Shown: in pieces, positions 15,148-15,608 of the stretch
Numbering within the stretch: position 1 is the first letter of the stretch
Layout: the number at the start of each line of letters is the position of its first letter
Assembly (NCBI GenBank): GCA_003477185.1
Contig: DMTJ01000217.1
Location: 1-15,608, forward strand
DNA from: Lentisphaeria bacterium
GTDB lineage: Bacteria; Verrucomicrobiota; Lentisphaeria; JABSQK01; UBA12247
DNA length: 15,608 nucleotides
Direction: 5' to 3'
Notes under the pieces: generated by a model
The model's database searches: none
Seen by the model: the letters and a program-made list of their open reading frames with translations, nothing else
Told to the model about the DNA's origin: nothing
Program-made: the position numbers and the translations under genes

Positions 15148-15608
15148 TCCTTTAGAGAGCCGATGACTCCGCGGGGAGCATCCCTCACTCCAGGTGCAAT
15201 CTCAAGTCTTCGTCCCTGCTCTGTTCCGGCCAGCATTGCCTGATGATCGCGGCGAGCTCTTGCTCTGGAAGTACTCATCGTCGGGTTTCTCTGCTTGTAG
15301 AATGCATCAAGGCCAGGGTCTCCCAACCAGACTAGTGCGCACCGGCTCTCCAGATCCTCGGCACGCTCCCGAAGTTTACCTTGAAAACCATGATAGAGGC
15401 CGTCCAGAAAGGACAACTTCTTACGCACGCCAGCCGCGGTGTGCGTCTGCCTGTACTGGTTCCAGAGTTCTTCTCCCTTGTTTATCAGGAAGTAGAAGAC
15501 GTATTCCGCCATGTCAAGATTCTCGAAAGTCCCATACAGCTCAATCTGACGGACAGGCTTTCCAGCGAAAACATGGTGCTCTGCGTAGTAGCAGTTCGCG
15601 ATGTACTG
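15144..15608 (-). CDS. DUF2786/DUF7168-type protein, 5' end beyond the window
   Basis: Read from the right edge, the frame is open for 32 codons before the first in-window ATG (15512), so the true start lies outside. 'ANCYYAEHHVF', 'LYGTFENLDMAEYVFYFL', 'SFLDGLYHGFQGKLRER' and a C-terminal 'ALVWLGDPGLDAFYKQRNP' resemble the C-terminal half of DUF2786-containing proteins as I remember them. The tail is basic, with 'TSRARARRD', and could contact nucleic acid. Function unknown. It ends in TGA at 15144-15146, overlapping the next gene's ATG by four bases. Family call from recollection of the motif pattern; moderate confidence. Confidence 0.6.
   Translation of the reverse strand, partial: QYIANCYYAEHHVFAGKPVRQIELYGTFENLDMAEYVFYFLINKGEELWNQYRQTHTAAGVRKKLSFLDGLYHGFQGKLRERAEDLESRCALVWLGDPGLDAFYKQRNPTMSTSRARARRDHQAMLAGTEQGRRLEIAPGVRDAPRGVIGSLKE

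Overview
The window looks like bacterial chromosome from a diderm, moderately GC-rich organism. I lean towards the PVC group (Verrucomicrobiota, Lentisphaerota or Kiritimatiellota). Three kinds of protein point there: a short pseudopilin with an [16 protein letters not shown] start and a DGH motif near its end; a formylglycine-generating-enzyme (SUMF1)-like protein with the N-terminal 'VSNVTALQR...KLVDIRYDL' module; and a giant secreted protein built from CARDB, chitobiase-type and calcium-loop modules. The alginate-export-type porin, TtcA and NifA-like regulator would also suit a proteobacterium, so the assignment is an inference.

Layout, left to right. (1) 2-712: the 3' part of an outer-membrane porin gene, interrupted by one in-frame TAG, with the reading frame intact on both sides. 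(2) 836-1993: a PAS histidine kinase whose PAS domain keeps the FixL haem-ligand histidine and the oxygen-contacting arginine. (3) 1994-2146: a spacer with a GC-rich hairpin and a possible remnant of an outer-membrane protein gene on the minus strand. (4) 2147-9770: a two-gene unit encoding a secreted SUMF1-fold protein that lacks the FGE cysteine pair, and a secreted multidomain protein of about 2,120 residues. (5) 9771-9916: a leader with a well-spaced sigma-54-type promoter and two inverted repeats. (6) 9917-11446: a NifA-type sigma-54 activator. (7) 11506-13160: tRNA-Val(CAC), then a compact run of ttcA, a thioredoxin gene and a DUF3783-like gene. (8) 13239-13894: a monocistronic pseudopilin gene with promoter, strong ribosome binding site and a textbook UUCG terminator. 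(9) 13947-14545: a decayed tandem copy of that whole unit. (10) 14539-15608, minus strand: a translationally coupled pair, a protein resembling the C-terminal part of DUF2786-type proteins (5' end outside the window) and a membrane protein with an HELTH zinc-protease motif.

How the parts may work together. The haem-PAS kinase and the NifA-type activator are about 8 kb apart and, in known systems, act in the same oxygen/nitrogen circuit; no FixJ-like receiver or nif structural gene is in the window, so the link is only suggestive. The SUMF1-like and giant proteins both have signal peptides and adjoining genes, and probably work in the envelope or outside the cell. I do not see a wholly new system. 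The items most worth a second look are the amber-interrupted porin, the pilin duplication caught in decay, the SUMF1-like/giant-protein pair and the control region before the NifA-like gene.
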